In this document: positions 41,758 to 50,925 of the stretch, in pieces
How positions within the stretch are numbered: position 1 is the stretch's first letter
Layout: every line of letters begins with the position of its first letter
Assembly (NCBI RefSeq): GCF_007677725.1
Contig: NZ_VEDF01000007.1
Span: 236,071 to 300,070, forward strand
Reading direction: 5' to 3'
Length of the DNA: 64,000 nt
Source of the DNA: Pseudomonas sp. URMO17WK12:I11
GTDB lineage: Bacteria > Pseudomonadota > Gammaproteobacteria > Pseudomonadales > Pseudomonadaceae
The notes under the pieces: generated by a model
What the model was told of the DNA's origin: nothing
Databases searched by the model: none
Seen by the model: only the letters and a program-made list of their open reading frames with translations
Translations under genes and position numbers: made by a program

Positions 41758-44733
41758 TCAATTCTCTCGACGGTCTCGAATTTCAGGGGACGTCGCTACG
41801 ACATGCCGGGGCAGGGTCACGCGGATCCGGGTGCCACGTTGCCGTTGGATGTCGGCCGGGCTGTCGATGGTGATTTGCCCATAATGCTCTTCCACGATGG
41901 AATAGACCAGAGCGAGCCCCAGTCCGGTTCCTTCGCCTGGGTCCTTGGTGGTGAAGAACGGTTCGAACAGGCGGTCCATGATGTTTTTCGGAATGCCACT
42001 GCCTTCGTCCTCGACGATCAGATCGACGGTGTGCTCGTTGGCTTCGCTGCGCACCCGCACGGCGCTGCCTGGAGGCGAGGCATCACGGGCGTTGGAGAGC
42101 AGGTTGATCAACACCTGGGCCAGACGCTGCGGGTCGCCTTCGGCCCAGTGCTCGGGTTCGCACAGGTTGAAGAACTGCACTTCGAAATTGCGCCGGTTCA
42201 AGGCCAGCAGACCGATGGCATCCTGGGCTACTTCGGCCAGGCATACCGGCTCTTCGCTGTTCTGGTGGCTGCCGCCGGCATGGGCGAAACTCATCAGCGA
42301 TTGCACGATGCGCGACACACGCTTGGTTTGCTCGAGAATCTGGCTGGACAGCTCGATCAGCTCGCCATCGCCTTCGCGCTCTTCGCGCAGGTTCTGCGCA
42401 AGGCAGGCGATGCCGGTGATCGGGTTGCCGATTTCGTGAGCCACCCCGGCGGCCAGGCGGCCGATGCTGGCCAGGCGCTCGGAGTGCACCAGCTTGTCTT
42501 CCAGGGCCTGGGTTTCGGTCAGGTCCTCGACCAGCAGCACCAGGCCACTGTTGCCCGGCGCCAAGGGCTCGTCGATCGCCGCCTTGTGCAGGTTCAGCCA
42601 GCGCGGCTGGCCGTCCAGCGCCAGGCGCTGCTTGTGCAAGTGCTCGTCAGGCACGTTGATGAAACCCTGCAACAGGCCGCGCCATGGCTCACCGATGGTG
42701 ACCAAGCGCGAGCCGACCACATGCTTGGCGGCGATCCCGGTCAGCTCCTCCATGGCTTTGTTCCACATCAGGATCTCCTGATCCTTGGCCAGCGAGCACA
42801 CGCCCATGGGCAATTCCTGCAGGGTCTGGCGGTGGTAGCGGCGCAGCGCGTCCAGCTCGGCGGCAAGTCCGGTAAGGCGCGAATGGTAGTCTTCCAGGCG
42901 GCTCTCGATGAAATGAATGTCCTCGGTGACGTAGTTTTCGTTACCAGATTTGTAGGGCAGGAAGGTCTCGACCATGTCCTGCGCCACGCTCGGGCCCATC
43001 AGGCCGGAGAGGTTGGCCTCGATGCGGTCGCGCAGGCGACGCAAGGCATAGGGACGGCGCTCGTCGAACGGCAGGTAAAGGTCGCGCAGCGCTTGCTCGA
43101 CCTCCTTCTGCGCCGCTTTGGCGCCCAGTGGCTTGGCCAACTGGGTGGCGAATTCCTGGGGCGAGGCGGCATACAGCTCGCGGCGCTGCGGCCGACGCAC
43201 GTTGTCCACAGCGCAGGCCTCGGCGGCGCTGACCTCTTCGGTACTGGCATTGGTGAACAGTGAAATCAGCGTGAACAGCAACACGTTGGCGGCCAGCGAG
43301 GCGATCGCTGCCATGTGCCAGCTGGTGTCGTCCAGCACATAGATCATGTCCAGCAGCGGGATATAGAAGCCCTGCAGGTTGCCCAGCAGCGGCAGCAGCA
43401 TGGTCACCATCCACACCAGGGTGCCGGCGAGCAGGCCGGCGATGAAACCGCGGCGGTTGGCGGTCGGCCAGTACAGCACAGACAGCACCCCAGGCAAAAA
43501 CTGCAGCGTGGCGACGAAGGCGACGATGCCCAGGTTGGCCAGGCTCTGGTGGTTGCTCTGGGTCAGGTAGAACATGAACCCTGCGGTGATGATCGCGACG
43601 ATCAACGCGCGCCGCGTCCATTTCAGCCAGCGGTAGATGTTGCCTTCAGCGGGCGGCTGGTACAGCGGCAGCACCAGGTGATTGAGCGCCATGCCCGACA
43701 ACGCCAGGGTGGTGACGATGATCAACCCGCTGGCTGCCGACAGCCCGCCGACGTACGCCAGCAGCGCCAGTGCCTGGTTGTTGGCGGCGATGCCCAGGCC
43801 CAGGGTGAAGTATTCAGGGTTGGTGCTGGCGCCCAGGCGTAGCCCGGCCCAGAGCACCAGCGGCACGGCCAGGCTCATCAGCAGCAGGAACAACGGCAGG
43901 CCCCAGCTGGCGCTGACCAGGGCGCGCGGGTTGAGGTTTTCGGTGAAAGCCATGTGGTACATGTGCGGCATGACGATCGCCGAGGCGAAGAACACCAGCA
44001 GCAGGGTGCGCCACGGCCCCTCTTGCAGCGGGGTATGCAGCGCCGCAAGTGCCGTCTGGTTCTGCAACAGCCACACTTCCAGCTCGTGTGGGCCACCGAA
44101 CACGCCGTACAGCGCATACAGGCCGATACCGCCCAGCGCCAGCAGCTTGATCACCGACTCGAAGGCGATGGCGAACACCAGCCCTTCGTGCTTCTCACGG
44201 GTGGCGATGTGCCGCGAGCCGAAGAAGATGGTGAACAGGATGATCAAGGTGCAAAAGGCGAATGCCACCCGTGCCTTGACCGGCTCACCCGTCAGGATAC
44301 TGATGGAGTCGGCCACCGCCTGGATCTGCAGGGCCAACAGCGGCAACACGCCGATCAGCATGAAAATGGTCGTCAGCGCCCCGGCCCAGGTGCTGCGAAA
44401 GCGAAACGCGAGCAGGTCGGCCAGCGACGACAGCTGATAGGTACGGGTGATCTTGAGGATCGGGTACAGCAACACCGGGGCCAGCAGAAACGCCCCGGAA
44501 ACCCCCAGGTAACAGGCCAGAAAGCCGTAGCCGTACTGATAGGCCAGGCCCACCGAGCCATAGAACGCCCAGGCGCTGGCATATACCCCCAGCGACAGGG
44601 TGTAGGTCAGCGGATGGCGGATGATCGAACGCGGGATCAACCCGCGCTCACTGATCCAGGCTACGCCGAACAGCACCATCAGGTAGCCGGCGCTGATCAG
44701 GATCATCTGGGTGAGGCTAAAGCTCATCGGCAT
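41758..44733 (-). CDS. cbrA: CbrA, transporter-linked sensor histidine kinase
   Basis: A 991-residue protein. The N-terminal half is a sodium:solute-symporter-like region with about 13 membrane spans, followed by a linker, a PAS-like domain (about 630-740), HisKA with H766 in GVAHEIGNPITG, and a HATPase ending in EPFFTTKDPGEGTGLGLALV. H766 agrees with the residue I recall for CbrA. It senses nutrient state and phosphorylates CbrB; histidine transport by the N-terminal part has been described in the family. ATG at 44733 overlaps cbrX by 17 bases; an in-frame ATG two codons later is also possible. Confidence 0.96.
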   Translation of the reverse strand: MPMSFSLTQMILISAGYLMVLFGVAWISERGLIPRSIIRHPLTYTLSLGVYASAWAFYGSVGLAYQYGYGFLACYLGVSGAFLLAPVLLYPILKITRTYQLSSLADLLAFRFRSTWAGALTTIFMLIGVLPLLALQIQAVADSISILTGEPVKARVAFAFCTLIILFTIFFGSRHIATREKHEGLVFAIAFESVIKLLALGGIGLYALYGVFGGPHELEVWLLQNQTALAALHTPLQEGPWRTLLLVFFASAIVMPHMYHMAFTENLNPRALVSASWGLPLFLLLMSLAVPLVLWAGLRLGASTNPEYFTLGLGIAANNQALALLAYVGGLSAASGLIIVTTLALSGMALNHLVLPLYQPPAEGNIYRWLKWTRRALIVAIITAGFMFYLTQSNHQSLANLGIVAFVATLQFLPGVLSVLYWPTANRRGFIAGLLAGTLVWMVTMLLPLLGNLQGFYIPLLDMIYVLDDTSWHMAAIASLAANVLLFTLISLFTNASTEEVSAAEACAVDNVRRPQRRELYAASPQEFATQLAKPLGAKAAQKEVEQALRDLYLPFDERRPYALRRLRDRIEANLSGLMGPSVAQDMVETFLPYKSGNENYVTEDIHFIESRLEDYHSRLTGLAAELDALRRYHRQTLQELPMGVCSLAKDQEILMWNKAMEELTGIAAKHVVGSRLVTIGEPWRGLLQGFINVPDEHLHKQRLALDGQPRWLNLHKAAIDEPLAPGNSGLVLLVEDLTETQALEDKLVHSERLASIGRLAAGVAHEIGNPITGIACLAQNLREEREGDGELIELSSQILEQTKRVSRIVQSLMSFAHAGGSHQNSEEPVCLAEVAQDAIGLLALNRRNFEVQFFNLCEPEHWAEGDPQRLAQVLINLLSNARDASPPGSAVRVRSEANEHTVDLIVEDEGSGIPKNIMDRLFEPFFTTKDPGEGTGLGLALVYSIVEEHYGQITIDSPADIQRQRGTRIRVTLPRHVVATSPEIRDRREN

Positions 44734-44893
44734 CTCGTTGGCTCTGCAGGATGAAGGTCACGACGATCAGGATCAGCCAGAGCAGGTACGGGCGGTACCA
44801 GGCACCGGTTGGTTCGATCCACCAGTCCATGATGGCCGGGGAGAACAGGTAGATCCCCACGACCAGAAGCAGGACCAAACGATAGATGTACAT
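44717..44893 (-). CDS. cbrX: CbrX, small membrane protein coupled to cbrA
   Basis: A 58-residue ORF running into the start of cbrA. It begins MYIYRLVLLLVVGIYLFSP, has a second hydrophobic segment (about residues 37-50), and ends QRDADEL. Two predicted membrane spans with a Trp/Pro-rich loop between. It overlaps cbrA by 17 bases, so cbrA translation is likely coupled to it, as I recall being reported for P. putida cbrX-cbrA. Its own function is not settled. Confidence 0.85.
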   Translation of the reverse strand: MYIYRLVLLLVVGIYLFSPAIMDWWIEPTGAWYRPYLLWLILIVVTFILQSQRDADEL

Positions 44894-45068
44894 GCTGGCC
44901 TCGATGGTTGGGCGCTGTGGGCTTGGAGTTATTATTGGCGCAAATGGCGGGGCGGATGCTAGCGGGAATCGGTGTTATTGGCCAAGACTTTGAATTCAGG
45001 GGTTTTTGTTGGTGCGCAGACCCGGCTGTCAGCAGGGCAGTGAGGGTTGCGCCGGCCACAGGGGGCAT

Positions 45069-45956
45069 TCAGTGCAAATCCGCCTCTGGCACGGTTGTGC
45101 GCTGGGCGATCGCTTCGGGTCGCCACTGCTGGCGAGCGATGTCGAGCACCTGCGCCGGTGTGGCCTGCAGCAGCGTTGGATCGCACGGCTGGCCCAGTGC
45201 CCGCAGCGCTCGCAATAACAGCGGCGTAGCTTGGTCGGCTTGCAGCGGCGGTGAGCGGTAGGTCTTGCCCAGCTTGTGTCCGTCGGGCTGGACGATCAGT
45301 GGAATGTGCAGGTACCGCGGCTGCGACAAGCCCAGCAGCTCTTGCAGGTACAGCTGGCGCGGCGTGTTGTCGAGCAGATCGGCGCCGCGCACCACATCGG
45401 TGACGCCTTGCCAGGCATCGTCGAGCACCACCGCCAGCTGATAGGCGTACAGCCCGTCGCGGCGCTGGATGACGAAATCGCCCACCTCTCGGCCCAGGTG
45501 CTGCTGAAACTCGCCCTGCACGCGGTCGGTGAAACGGTAGGTCAGTTCGGGTACCCGCAGGCGAATCGCCGCGCCTTCACGCCGGTGCCCGGCATCGCGG
45601 CAGAAACCTGGGTAGATGCCGTTGTAGCCTTCGAGCTGCTTGCGCGAACACGTGCAGGCGTAGGCCAGGCCCATGCTGAACAGGCGATCGACCACCGCGG
45701 CATACGCGCTGTGGCGCTGGCTCTGGAACACCACCTCGCCGTCCCAGTGCAGGCCGTAGCGCTCGAGCGTCTGCAGGATCGCATCGCGCGCGCCGGGCAT
45801 TTCCCGAGGCGGGTCGGTGTCTTCCATGCGCAGCAGCCAGCGACCGCCGACAGCGCGAGCATCGAGCCAGGAGGCGAGGGCGGCGACCAGCGAGCCGAAA
45901 TGCAGAAAACCACTGGGGGTAGGGGCAAAGCGCCCGATATAGCGTGAGTCGTTCAT
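45069..45956 (-). CDS. gluQ: Glutamyl-Q tRNA(Asp) synthetase
   Basis: A 295-residue paralogue of the catalytic core of glutamyl-tRNA synthetase, without an anticodon-binding domain, which glutamylates queuosine in tRNA-Asp. A HIGH-like GRFAPTPSGFLHFGSL, a zinc-site CTC...YPGFC and a KLGKT loop replacing KMSKS are visible. ATG at 45956 is used because the N-terminus then matches the family. It lies after dksA, the usual dksA-gluQ pairing. Confidence 0.95.
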   Translation of the reverse strand: MNDSRYIGRFAPTPSGFLHFGSLVAALASWLDARAVGGRWLLRMEDTDPPREMPGARDAILQTLERYGLHWDGEVVFQSQRHSAYAAVVDRLFSMGLAYACTCSRKQLEGYNGIYPGFCRDAGHRREGAAIRLRVPELTYRFTDRVQGEFQQHLGREVGDFVIQRRDGLYAYQLAVVLDDAWQGVTDVVRGADLLDNTPRQLYLQELLGLSQPRYLHIPLIVQPDGHKLGKTYRSPPLQADQATPLLLRALRALGQPCDPTLLQATPAQVLDIARQQWRPEAIAQRTTVPEADLH

Positions 45957-45979
45957 GGTTGGGCAGGGCATATAAATGA

Positions 45980-46003
45980 AACGGGGCGCATGTGCGCCCC
46001 GTT
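45980..46003 (-). terminator. Terminator hairpin between dksA and gluQ
   Basis: A perfect 11-base inverted repeat, AACGGGGCGCA/TGCGCCCCGTT, lies right after the dksA stop. On the minus strand it is followed by T-rich sequence (TTCATTTATA). Partial read-through into gluQ is likely, as known for dksA-gluQ in other bacteria. Confidence 0.75.
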
Positions 46004-46018
46004 CGGATGGAAGAACAA

Positions 46019-46465
46019 TCAGCCTTTGCCGACTGTCTTTTCCTTTTTCTCGGCGATTTCCTTGCAGTCGAAGCAGAGGTCGGCGGTTGGGCGGGCTTCC
46101 AGACGGCGCAGGCCGATCTCGATGCCGCACGATTCGCACCAGCCGTACTCTTCGTCCTGGATCTTCTGCAGGGTCTTGTCGATTTTCTTGATCAGCTTGC
46201 GCTCGCGATCGCGGTTGCGCAGCTCAAGGGCAAACTCTTCTTCCTGGCTGGCGCGGTCGGCCGGGTCCGGGAAGTTAGCGGCTTCGTCCTTCATGTGGTC
46301 TACGGTACGGTCGACACTCTGCATGAGCTCGCCCTTCCAAGCATTGAGAAGCTTGGTGAAGTGCTTCTTCATGGGCTCGCCCATGTACTCCTCGCCCTTG
46401 GTCTCTTTATAGGGCTCGACACCGTACATGGTTTGACCGATTTTTTGCTTTTCTACGGTGGACAT
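46019..46465 (-). CDS. dksA: RNA polymerase-binding transcription factor DksA
   Basis: A 148-residue DksA, ppGpp cofactor in the stringent response. Coiled-coil with the tip motif DPADRASQEEE (about residues 72-82), then the zinc finger CESCGIEIG ... CFDC with all four Cys. This is the zinc-containing type. ATG at 46465 (MSTVEKQKIG) is chosen over an upstream one at 46483. It is divergent from the aminotransferase gene. Confidence 0.98.
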   Translation of the reverse strand: MSTVEKQKIGQTMYGVEPYKETKGEEYMGEPMKKHFTKLLNAWKGELMQSVDRTVDHMKDEAANFPDPADRASQEEEFALELRNRDRERKLIKKIDKTLQKIQDEEYGWCESCGIEIGLRRLEARPTADLCFDCKEIAEKKEKTVGKG

Positions 46466-46676
46466 GAATAGACCGCCTCTCACTCATCTGATCCAATGCG
46501 CAGGCTGCTCCATCTCCGGCACCCGCCGGCCCTGCGACTGCGAGCCGCCGAACTTACCAGATAGATCGGGGGTTGCGCTAGCCCGCCCGATCCAAGGTGT
46601 TGACAGCAGTGCGCGCCGCACGTTCGGTGCCGTGCAAAGGTAAAATACACAGTCTAGTCCCGATTGAGAGAAGGTC

Positions 46677-47855
46677 ATGGCCCACCCTTACAGCGCGCGC
46701 AGCCGCGCCATCGAACCCTTCCATGTCATGGCGTTGCTGGCGAGGGCCAATGAACTGCAAGCGGCCGGGCACGATGTGATCCACCTGGAGATCGGCGAGC
46801 CGGATTTCACCACGGCCGCCCCGATCGTCGCCGCCGGCCAGGCCGCCTTGGCCGCCGGGCATACCCGCTATACCGCTGCCCGTGGCTTGCCCGCACTGCG
46901 CGAGGCCATCGCGGGCTTTTATGCCCAGCGCTACGGCCTGGGCATCGACCCTGAACGGATTCTCATCACCCCGGGCGGCTCGGGCGCGCTGCTGTTGGCC
47001 AGCAGTTTGCTGGTCGATCCGGGCAAGCACTGGCTGCTGGCCGACCCAGGCTATCCGTGCAACCGCCATTTCCTGCGGCTGGTCGAAGGCGGTGCGCAGC
47101 TGGTACCGGTGGGGCCAGAGGTCAACTACCAGCTGACCGCCGAACTGGTCGCGCGGCACTGGGATGGCGATAGCGTCGGAGCGTTGGTCGCGTCGCCTGC
47201 CAACCCGACCGGTACGGTGCTGGATCGGCATCAGTTGGCCAGCCTGTCCCAGGCCACGCGGGAGCGACACGGTCACTTGGTCGTGGATGAGATCTACCAT
47301 GGCCTGACCTACGGCATGGACGCGCCGAGCGTGCTTGAAGTGGATGACCAGGCGTTCGTCCTGAATAGTTTTTCAAAGTATTTCGGCATGACCGGATGGC
47401 GGCTCGGCTGGCTGGTGGCGCCACCTGGCGCCGTGGCCGATTTGGAGAAGCTGGCGCAGAACCTGTACATCAGTGCTCCGAGCATGGCGCAGCATGCCGC
47501 CTTGGCCTGCTTCCAGCCTGAGACATTGGCAATCTTCGAACAGCGCCGCGCCGAGTTCGCGCGTCGCCGCGACTACCTGTTACCCGCCTTGCGCGAGCTG
47601 GGCTTTGGCATTTCGGTCGAGCCTCAGGGGGCGTTCTACCTGTATGCCGATATCAGCGCCTTTGGCGGCGATGCGTTCAGTTTCTGCCGGCACTTCCTGG
47701 AAACCGAACATGTGGCCTTTACCCCCGGGCTGGATTTCGGTCGCCACCTGGCCGGGCATCACGTGCGTTTCGCCTACACCCAGAGCCTGCCGCGCCTTGA
47801 ACAGGCGGTCGAGCGCATCACCCGCGGCCTGCGCAGCTGGCAGGAACAGCGATGA
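46677..47855 (+). CDS. PLP-dependent class I/II aminotransferase
   Basis: A 392-residue fold-type I aminotransferase. SPANPTGTVLD (about residues 173-183), the DEIYHGL region and the PLP-lysine segment SFSKYFGMTGWRLGW (about 225-239) are present. The substrate is not evident. AGAGAAGG precedes the ATG. The stop overlaps the sfsA start (ATGA), so the two are cotranscribed. Confidence 0.93.
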   Translation: MAHPYSARSRAIEPFHVMALLARANELQAAGHDVIHLEIGEPDFTTAAPIVAAGQAALAAGHTRYTAARGLPALREAIAGFYAQRYGLGIDPERILITPGGSGALLLASSLLVDPGKHWLLADPGYPCNRHFLRLVEGGAQLVPVGPEVNYQLTAELVARHWDGDSVGALVASPANPTGTVLDRHQLASLSQATRERHGHLVVDEIYHGLTYGMDAPSVLEVDDQAFVLNSFSKYFGMTGWRLGWLVAPPGAVADLEKLAQNLYISAPSMAQHAALACFQPETLAIFEQRRAEFARRRDYLLPALRELGFGISVEPQGAFYLYADISAFGGDAFSFCRHFLETEHVAFTPGLDFGRHLAGHHVRFAYTQSLPRLEQAVERITRGLRSWQEQR

Positions 47856-48562
47856 TCTTTCCGGCACTTGAGCAAGGGCGCCTGCTGCGTCGCTACAAAC
47901 GCTTCCTGGCGGATATCGAGCTGGCCAACGGCGAACAGCTGACCATCCACTGCCCCAACACCGGTTCCATGCTCAACTGCATGCGCGAAGGCGGGCAGGT
48001 GTGGTTCAGCCGTTCCAATGACCCCAAGCGCAAACTGCCCGGCACCTGGGAGATCAGCGAAACGCCCCAGGGCCGCCTGGCCTGCATCAACACCGGCAGG
48101 GCCAATGCCCTGGTAGAAGAGGCTTTGCGCGCCGGGGTGATCGAGGAGCTGGCCGGGTTTACCGCGCTCAAGCGTGAAGTCGCCTATGGCCAGGAGGGCA
48201 GCCGTGTGGACTTCCGTCTGGAGTATGCCGACGGCCCGGCCTATGTCGAGGTCAAGAGTGTCACCCTGGGTTACCCCGACAGCTCGGTCGCGGCCTTCCC
48301 TGATGCCGTGACTCAACGCGGGGCCAAGCACCTGCGCGAATTGGCAGCGCTGGCGCGCCAGGGCATCCGAGCTGTGCAGCTGTACTGTGTGAACCTGACC
48401 GGGGTCGATGCAGTGCGCCCGGCGGGCGAGATCGATGCTGCCTATGCCGATGCCCTGCGCGCAGCGGTGGCTGACGGCGTGCAGGTACTGGCCTACGGCG
48501 TGCGCCTGGACGCGGCGCACATCATCATCGACCGGCCATTGCCGGTCATACTGGAGACGTGA
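47852..48562 (+). CDS. sfsA: SfsA family DNA/RNA-binding nuclease-like protein
   Basis: A 236-residue SfsA with the conserved CPNTGSM (about residues 33-39), TWEISETPQGR-like and YVEVKSVTLG stretches; the latter fits the PD-(D/E)XK nuclease-like core. First described as a sugar fermentation stimulation protein in E. coli; molecular role uncertain. It ends 17 bases inside the convergent Rieske gene. Confidence 0.95.
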   Translation: MIFPALEQGRLLRRYKRFLADIELANGEQLTIHCPNTGSMLNCMREGGQVWFSRSNDPKRKLPGTWEISETPQGRLACINTGRANALVEEALRAGVIEELAGFTALKREVAYGQEGSRVDFRLEYADGPAYVEVKSVTLGYPDSSVAAFPDAVTQRGAKHLRELAALARQGIRAVQLYCVNLTGVDAVRPAGEIDAAYADALRAAVADGVQVLAYGVRLDAAHIIIDRPLPVILET

Positions 48563-48869
48563 GCCAGAGACCCTGGGCGTTTTCGTGACAGTCGAGCGGC
48601 TCAAGACTGTCGCCCTCGCAGGGCCCGGCCACGCATTCGCCGCTTTCGATCAGAAACTGCGCTCCATGGTGAGCGCAGTGGATCAGGCTGGCGCTGGGGT
48701 CGAGAAAGCCATCGTCCGCCCAGTTCAGCGCGATGCCTCGGTGCGGGCAACGGTTGCGGTACAGATAGGCGCGGCCGTGGCGGCGCACCCCGAACAGCTC
48801 GATGCCGGCTACGCTGAAGGCGCGGCTATGGCCCTCGGGCAGCGCCGCTGAAAGACAAACAAGGTGCAT
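48546..48869 (-). CDS. Rieske (2Fe-2S) domain protein
   Basis: A 107-residue stand-alone Rieske ferredoxin. The cluster ligands are visible as CPHRG (about residue 41) and CAHHGAQF (about 60), so C-x-H and C-x2-H are intact. No oxygenase lies nearby, so its electron-transfer partner is unknown. Convergent with sfsA, overlapping its end; divergent from the haem importer genes. Confidence 0.9.
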   Translation of the reverse strand: MHLVCLSAALPEGHSRAFSVAGIELFGVRRHGRAYLYRNRCPHRGIALNWADDGFLDPSASLIHCAHHGAQFLIESGECVAGPCEGDSLEPLDCHENAQGLWLTSPV

Positions 48870-48910
48870 GACTGCAAAGGCCTATCGAACAAAGGGTAGC
48901 TTGACGCGTC

Positions 48911-48929
48911 AATGCGAATAATTATCAAA
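48911..48929 (+). promoter_or_regulatory. Candidate Fur box before the haem importer
   Basis: AATGCGAATAATTATCAAAT contains a half similar to the Fur consensus (AATAATTATCA), but the other half is poor. It lies about 90 bases before phuT. Iron control is expected from the gene content; this particular site is only moderate. Confidence 0.4.
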
Positions 48930-49015
48930 TCTCCGCACGCGCTGCGCCAGCCGCCTATGCTGCGTAGTTTTGCCGCGCGCTACAAGGCGTGCGGCCCGCC
49001 TTCAGAAGGAATTCG

Positions 49016-49891
49016 ATGATGCGCCGACCTGCCGCCTTGCTTGCCCTGTGTACTGCCCTGGCGCTATCTGCCCAGGCCGTGGCTGCCGACCTGCCGCAGC
49101 GCTGGGTCAGTGCCGGTGGAGCGTTGAGCGAGTGGATCAGCGCATTGGGCGGTGAGTCTCGCCTGGTCGGTGTCGATACCACCAGCCAGTACCCGCAATC
49201 GCTGCGCGCCCTGCCGAGTGTCGGCTATCAGCGACAGCTCTCGGCCGAAGGCATTCTCAGCCTGCGCCCCGACCTGCTGGTGGGCACCGATGAAATGGGT
49301 CCGCCCCCGGTGCTGGCGCAGGTGCGCAAGGCTGGCGTGCAGGTCGAGGTGTTGTCCAGCCAGGCGACGTTGACTGCGCTGGATCACAACCTTGAGCAGT
49401 TGGGAGCCCTGCTGGGTGCGGCGGACACCGCTGCGCAACTGACGGCGCGTTACCATCAGCAAATCGAGGCCGTACAGCAGCAGGTCAGGCAGGCACAACA
49501 GCAGCACAAGGCGCCAGGGGTGGTGTTACTGGTAGGGCATGCCGGCACGAAGCCACTGATCGCCGGGCAGGGCACGGCGGGCGACTGGGTGTTGCGTCAG
49601 GCCGGCGCGCGCAACCTGGCCCAGCATCAAGGCTACAAGAACTTCTCCAGTGAGGCCCTGGCGGCCCTCGATCCGCAGGTGCTGGTGGTGTCCGACCGAG
49701 CGCTTGACGGTGAGCAGGCCTTGCCGGCGCTGTTCAAGGAAAACCCGGCGCTGGCGACATCGCGCGCGGTGCGGGACAAACGCGTCGTGGCATTGGACCC
49801 GACGCTGCTGGTGGGCGGGCTGGGTCCACGGCTACCGGCCACCCTGCAGGCGCTGGTCACGACGTTCTATCCGACCAGCGCTGCTCAATGA
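49016..49891 (+). CDS. phuT: Haem ABC transporter, periplasmic binding protein
   Basis: A 291-residue class III periplasmic binding protein with a signal peptide (1-24, ending AQAVAA). TTSQYPQ and SVGYQR (about 55-77) are typical of HmuT/PhuT haem-binding proteins. A long helix rich in Gln (about 155-170) joins the lobes. AAGGA lies five bases before the ATG. The stop overlaps the permease start. Cobalamin binding is the main alternative, but the HmuT-like N-lobe and neighbouring prrF favour haem. Confidence 0.92.
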   Translation: MMRRPAALLALCTALALSAQAVAADLPQRWVSAGGALSEWISALGGESRLVGVDTTSQYPQSLRALPSVGYQRQLSAEGILSLRPDLLVGTDEMGPPPVLAQVRKAGVQVEVLSSQATLTALDHNLEQLGALLGAADTAAQLTARYHQQIEAVQQQVRQAQQQHKAPGVVLLVGHAGTKPLIAGQGTAGDWVLRQAGARNLAQHQGYKNFSSEALAALDPQVLVVSDRALDGEQALPALFKENPALATSRAVRDKRVVALDPTLLVGGLGPRLPATLQALVTTFYPTSAAQ

Positions 49892-50925
49892 AGCAGCGGA
49901 TTCGACCGCGCACGCTGTTTGTCATCCTTGGCGCGCTGTGCCTGCTTGCGGTCTGGCTGTCGCTGGCCCTCGGGCCTGTGAGCCTGCCGCTGATGGACAC
50001 TGTGCGCGCCGGCTTGCGCCTGCTGGGGCTGCCGCTGGCGCCACAAGGCCTTGAGCAGGCTGAAATGATCCTCGGGCAGATCCGTCTGCCGCGGACCCTG
50101 TTGGGCTTGGCGGTGGGCGCGGTGCTGGCGCTGTCGGGGGTGGCGATGCAGGGTTTGTTTCGTAACCCCCTGGCCGACCCAGGGCTGGTCGGCGTCGCCA
50201 GCGGCGCGGCATTGGGTGCTGCCGTGGCGATCGTCGGCGGCAGCTGGCTGGGCGGCGTGGCGCCCTGGTTCAGCCCGTATCTGTTGTCGGTGTGCGCGTT
50301 CATCGGCGGGCTTGGGGTGACCGCGCTGGTCTATCGCCTGGGCCGGCGCGACGGGCAGACCCATGTCGCCACCCTGTTGCTCGCCGGCATTGCCTTGACG
50401 GCATTGGGCGGCTCGGCGGTGGGGTTGTTCACCTACCTGGCTGACGATGCCACCCTGCGTACCCTGACATTCTGGAACCTGGGCAGCCTCAATGGTGCCA
50501 GCTACGAGCGCCTCTGGCCGTTGTTGCTGATCACTGCCGGCGTCGCCCTGTGGCTGCCGCGCCGCGCCCAGGCGCTCAATGCCCTGCTGCTTGGCGAGTC
50601 GGAAGCTCGGCACCTGGGCATCGAGGTCGAGCGGCTCAAGCGCGAGCTGGTGTTCTGCACGGCACTGGGCGTTGGCGCAGCGGTAGCGGCAGCGGGGCTG
50701 ATCGGCTTCGTCGGCCTGGTGGTGCCGCACCTGGTTCGACTGCTGGCTGGACCGGATCATCGCGTATTGCTGCCGGCTTCGCTGCTGGCGGGCGGGGCGT
50801 TGCTGCTGTTCGCCGACCTGATCGCGCGGCTGGCGTTGGCACCGGCCGAACTGCCCATTGGCATCGTCACCGCTTTCGTCGGCGCGCCGTTCTTTCTGTT
50901 GCTGTTGGTGCGAGGGCGTCATTGA
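49888..50925 (+). CDS. phuU: Haem ABC transporter, permease
   Basis: A 345-residue FecCD-family permease with about nine to ten membrane spans. The motifs RLPRTLLGLAVGAVLALSGVAMQG-FRNPLADP (opening at about residue 66) and GLIGFVGLVVPHLVRLL (about 270-286) are typical. It overlaps phuT by four bases and the ATPase by one. Confidence 0.95.
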   Translation: MKQRIRPRTLFVILGALCLLAVWLSLALGPVSLPLMDTVRAGLRLLGLPLAPQGLEQAEMILGQIRLPRTLLGLAVGAVLALSGVAMQGLFRNPLADPGLVGVASGAALGAAVAIVGGSWLGGVAPWFSPYLLSVCAFIGGLGVTALVYRLGRRDGQTHVATLLLAGIALTALGGSAVGLFTYLADDATLRTLTFWNLGSLNGASYERLWPLLLITAGVALWLPRRAQALNALLLGESEARHLGIEVERLKRELVFCTALGVGAAVAAAGLIGFVGLVVPHLVRLLAGPDHRVLLPASLLAGGALLLFADLIARLALAPAELPIGIVTAFVGAPFFLLLLVRGRH

